A stretch of DNA of 64,000 nucleotides from Thalassotalea sp. LPB0316 (lineage in GTDB: Bacteria; Pseudomonadota; Gammaproteobacteria; Enterobacterales; Alteromonadaceae). The notes beneath the pieces are model-generated. The model was not told the DNA's origin. It saw nothing but the letters and a program-made list of their open reading frames with translations, and did no database searches. This document shows, in pieces, positions 61,626-64,000 of this stretch. The position numbers and the translations under genes were made by a program. Position 1 is the first letter of the stretch, and each line of letters starts with the position of its first letter. The DNA is taken from the NCBI RefSeq assembly GCF_014898095.1, contig NZ_CP062946.1, forward strand, positions 3,410,001-3,474,000, written 5' to 3'.

Positions 61626-62786
61626 TTAAAACTGTATTGACACATAACACTTGTCTGCCCCAGCTAGGTGTTTAATTTCAGGTATAAAGTTAGATAACTT
61701 TTCACTTCTAAACATCGAACCATAAGGCTTTGCATAGGCATTAACAAAGTAGCGGTACCATGCATCATTATGGGTTTTAGGACCAAACCTCGCATAGTCA
61801 ATCCATTTATAGTATTCCGCGTGCTCTAGTGAGTGAACCACCGAGTTGCTCCAAATTAAGTAAGTTAACGGTAATTCCGTGTCTCTGATAGCTTCGGGAA
61901 TGGGGTATATAGCCTCATTAAACCAAGTCGAAAAGGCTAACAACTGTGCTTTTGAAAAGCCCTGATTGGCGACGTAAGATCGAATATAAGGGTAAAAGCT
62001 ATGAATTTTTTTATCAAAACAAAAGTTCGATGTTAATTTGGGTTGCCACGCCATAGCAAAATTGTCTGGGTTAGCAATTTCACTGGCCAACGGCTTATTT
62101 GGTTCAGTTTGCTCGGTAATATTCCAATATTGCTGCACTCGAGCAAGGATTGAATCACTCGCTCGCATATTTGCGTAATCGGGAAGTAGTGTTTTACAGA
62201 AGAACTCTGAACTGGATGCGGCTATCCCTCCGTTGTTGTATACCAAGGTATAACGCGAGTGACGTTGGATAAAACGCTTGAATTTTTTGTCTTTCACCTT
62301 TGTTGCATAAATAGCCAAGGCAGTAGGCGCGTGAAAATGAACAAATGAATGGTAGTGAATAGGTACCGCTAAAAAACATGCACGTTGCGCTCTATCCATG
62401 GTTTCGACTTCACTTTCACCTAATCGACTTCTCGGTATGGCAACTTGCCTTGTTGTGTCGAGATCAATTTCCGCGGTCTGCATGCCAATGTTGGCAAAAT
62501 ACTTTAAATCGAGCACATTACCGCGAACATAGCGTGATAACCCAGTTGATGTAATTAACAAATAAAGTGTTTCAGGGGTTAAATCTTTCGACGGTTTGTT
62601 ATCTAAAAATCGCCTTACAAAGCGGTAATAAGCGCGACCAATCACCAACCGCGGAAACTTCATGACAAGCGCTTGGATATAATCGTAAAGACTGACATCG
62701 CGAGGAGTAGCATGAAAAGCCGTGACATCATTGTGGGTCGATTGATAAGCTTGTTGATATGCTGCTACAGAGTTTTTAAGTTTCAT
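61626..62786 (-). CDS. Possible small lipoxygenase-like protein
   Basis: A 386-aa protein (start at 62786; an in-frame upstream extension is less likely). Several segments line up with lipoxygenases: a His-rich helix IHYHSFVHFHAPTALAIYAT (143-162), RHSRYTLVYNN (175-185) like the LOX xHxRYTxxIN block, and IWSNSVVHSLEHAEYY (311-326) like the W-x2-SA-x-HAAVNFGQY helix that supplies iron ligands. Here the ligand Asn position is His322. The end YVSIQF resembles the LOX C-terminus but has Phe where a terminal Ile normally binds iron. It is far shorter than known LOX (about 550-700 aa). Activity is therefore uncertain; this is a fold-level proposal. Confidence 0.45.
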   Translation of the reverse strand: MKLKNSVAAYQQAYQSTHNDVTAFHATPRDVSLYDYIQALVMKFPRLVIGRAYYRFVRRFLDNKPSKDLTPETLYLLITSTGLSRYVRGNVLDLKYFANIGMQTAEIDLDTTRQVAIPRSRLGESEVETMDRAQRACFLAVPIHYHSFVHFHAPTALAIYATKVKDKKFKRFIQRHSRYTLVYNNGGIAASSSEFFCKTLLPDYANMRASDSILARVQQYWNITEQTEPNKPLASEIANPDNFAMAWQPKLTSNFCFDKKIHSFYPYIRSYVANQGFSKAQLLAFSTWFNEAIYPIPEAIRDTELPLTYLIWSNSVVHSLEHAEYYKWIDYARFGPKTHNDAWYRYFVNAYAKPYGSMFRSEKLSNFIPEIKHLAGADKCYVSIQF

Positions 62787-62841
62787 CGGATTTACTGACT
62801 CTTCACTGACTTTGTACCACCTTAGCAAAAAAAATCTGTAA

Positions 62842-62866
62842 AAAAAGCACCTCGCGGTGCTTTTTA
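62842..62866. terminator. Intrinsic terminator after pilU
   Basis: AAAAGCACC, a TCGC loop and GGTGCTTTT form a perfect stem flanked by A and T runs. It ends the pilU transcript and lies upstream of the lipoxygenase-like gene on the same strand. Confidence 0.87.
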
Positions 62867-62889
62867 TCTTTAATTACAATGGCTTTTGA

Positions 62890-64000
62890 TTAAAAGTCAT
62901 CTTTATCATTTTCAAGGCCTGCTAAAGTAACACCTGACAATGCACCGGTGCCGCCCTGATCATTAGTTCTTAGCTTGATCATCAAGCGTAAGTCATTCGG
63001 TGAATCAGCGTGATGTAAGGCATCAGCGTAATTGATCAAGCCACGTTGATATAAATTAAACAACGCTTGATCAAAGGTTTGCATGCCCTGCTCCGTCGAC
63101 TTTTCCATCACCTCTTTAATTTCACCCACTTGGCCTTTTTTAATTAACTCAGCTATGTATGGTGAGTTTAATAAGATTTCGATCGCCGCCACGCGACCAT
63201 TGCCATCTTTAGTCGGGATCAATTGCTGTGCCACAATGCCGCGCAGGTTTAACGCTAAATCGAACAACAATTTGCCATGTTGCTCTGCAGGCACTAAGTG
63301 CATGATACGGTCAATGGCTTGGTTGGCGTTATTGGCGTGTAGTGTCGCGATACACAAGTGGCCCGTTTCAGCGAAACTGAGCGCGTGTTCCATAATTTCT
63401 TGGCTGCGGATTTCACCGATTAAGATAACATCGGGCGCTTGTCGCAATGAGCTTTTTAATGCGGCATCGAAGCTTTCAGTATCTAAACCAACTTCGCGTT
63501 GCGTGATCATCGACTTTTTGTGCTCGTGGACAAACTCAACCGGATCTTCAATGGTTAAAATGTGGCCACGTGAATTTTTATTTCTAAAGCCAATCAACGC
63601 CGCCATCGAGGTTGACTTACCCGTCCCCGTGCCACCGACAAACAGCACTAATCCGCGCTTCGACATCACCACATCTTTTAACACCGATGGTAAACCTAGC
63701 TCATCAGCATCAGGAATATCGGTAACAATACGACGAATAACCATACCCGCCATATCGCGCTGCCAAAAGGCACTAACACGGAAGCGACCTATGCCATCGA
63801 TAGAAATCGCAAAGTTACACTCTTTTTCGTTATCAAACTCATCTTTCTGTTTAGCGTTCATCGCACTGTGAACGAGATGAAGCGCATCTTCAGGCGTTAA
63901 GACTTTGTCGTCAATTGGCATTAATTCGCCGTTGATTTTAGCGCTGACGGGTAGTTTGGCCGTGACAAACATATCTGAGGCTTTTTCATCGACCATTTTT
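62890..64000 (-). CDS. pilU: Type IV pilus retraction ATPase PilU (start outside window)
   Basis: At least 368 residues are visible; the first 10 or so lie beyond the right edge. Walker A is LFVGGTGTGKSTSM, the Asp box ILTIEDPVEFVHEHKK, Walker B DVILIGEIR, and the His box ATLHANNANQAIDR. KASDMFVTAKLPVSAKINGEL near the N-terminus and the C-terminal tail after LRLMIKLR distinguish PilU from PilT. It drives pilus retraction with PilT, which would be expected just upstream. Confidence 0.93.
   Translation of the reverse strand, partial: KMVDEKASDMFVTAKLPVSAKINGELMPIDDKVLTPEDALHLVHSAMNAKQKDEFDNEKECNFAISIDGIGRFRVSAFWQRDMAGMVIRRIVTDIPDADELGLPSVLKDVVMSKRGLVLFVGGTGTGKSTSMAALIGFRNKNSRGHILTIEDPVEFVHEHKKSMITQREVGLDTESFDAALKSSLRQAPDVILIGEIRSQEIMEHALSFAETGHLCIATLHANNANQAIDRIMHLVPAEQHGKLLFDLALNLRGIVAQQLIPTKDGNGRVAAIEILLNSPYIAELIKKGQVGEIKEVMEKSTEQGMQTFDQALFNLYQRGLINYADALHHADSPNDLRLMIKLRTNDQGGTGALSGVTLAGLENDKDDF

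Overview
The window looks like the chromosome of a marine gammaproteobacterium of the Alteromonadales, most likely a Colwellia/Thalassotalea-type organism. This rests on the conserved ygfB-pepP-ubiH-ubiI-gcvT-gcvH-gcvP block divergent from zapA and 6S RNA, on metK, rsmE-gshB-yqgE-ruvX and pilU, and on moderately AT-rich DNA. The genus is an inference from gene order and protein style; no rRNA is present.

Layout. 1-2.6 kb: copper/silver efflux-type genes (adaptor start, TolC-like channel, DUF411 protein, Cys/His/Met-rich protein). 2.8-5.9 kb: Fur-boxed TonB siderophore receptor plus a PKHD hydroxylase. 6.0-8.6 kb: an AT-rich two-gene cassette, a small EACC1-like protein overlapping a caspase-like protease with a multi-pass membrane tail. 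8.7-12.0 kb: YaeQ, pirin, and a lipoprotein metalloprotease. 12,242-35,581: a complete Tn7-like transposon. 35.6-46.3 kb: glycine cleavage, ubiquinone hydroxylases, pepP, ygfB, zapA. 46.4-51.7 kb: two SBP-like proteins, 6S RNA, murI, porin, metK. 51.7-56.1 kb: RND efflux pair. 56.3-60 kb: rsmE-gshB-yqgE-ruvX and an AEC transporter. 60-64 kb: a c-di-GMP riboswitch before a PAS-membrane protein, a MAPEG protein, a lipoxygenase-like protein and pilU.

The main discovery is the Tn7-like element. Its ends can be read directly: a TGAATAC terminal inverted repeat, a 5-bp target duplication AAAGC on both sides, three widely spaced TnsB-type sites (core AGTTGGAAAC) on the left and three tightly packed sites on the right. 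It sits 5 bp past the gcvP stop codon with the tns side towards gcvP, which implies TnsD/TniQ-directed insertion at the 3' end of gcvP, as Tn7 does at glmS. The machinery is tnsA, tnsB, a tnsC split by a frameshift in a G run, and two TniQ-family genes. There is no tnsE, no Cas gene and no CRISPR array.

Its cargo is anti-phage in character. A tightly packed five-gene operon encodes a 1,497-aa SF2 helicase with a C-terminal PD-(D/E)xK nuclease, an unrecognised 678-aa protein coupled to it by a TAATG overlap, a DUF2971 protein, an McrB-like GTPase/ATPase with an EVE-like insertion, and McrC. A WYL regulator of the BrxR/CapW type is transcribed divergently. An orphan DUF2384 antitoxin lies next to the tns genes, and an RloC-like ATPase/anticodon nuclease lies, unusually, between tnsA and the right end. 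The five-gene unit is the best candidate for an undescribed defence system; the EACC1-caspase-membrane pair is a second.
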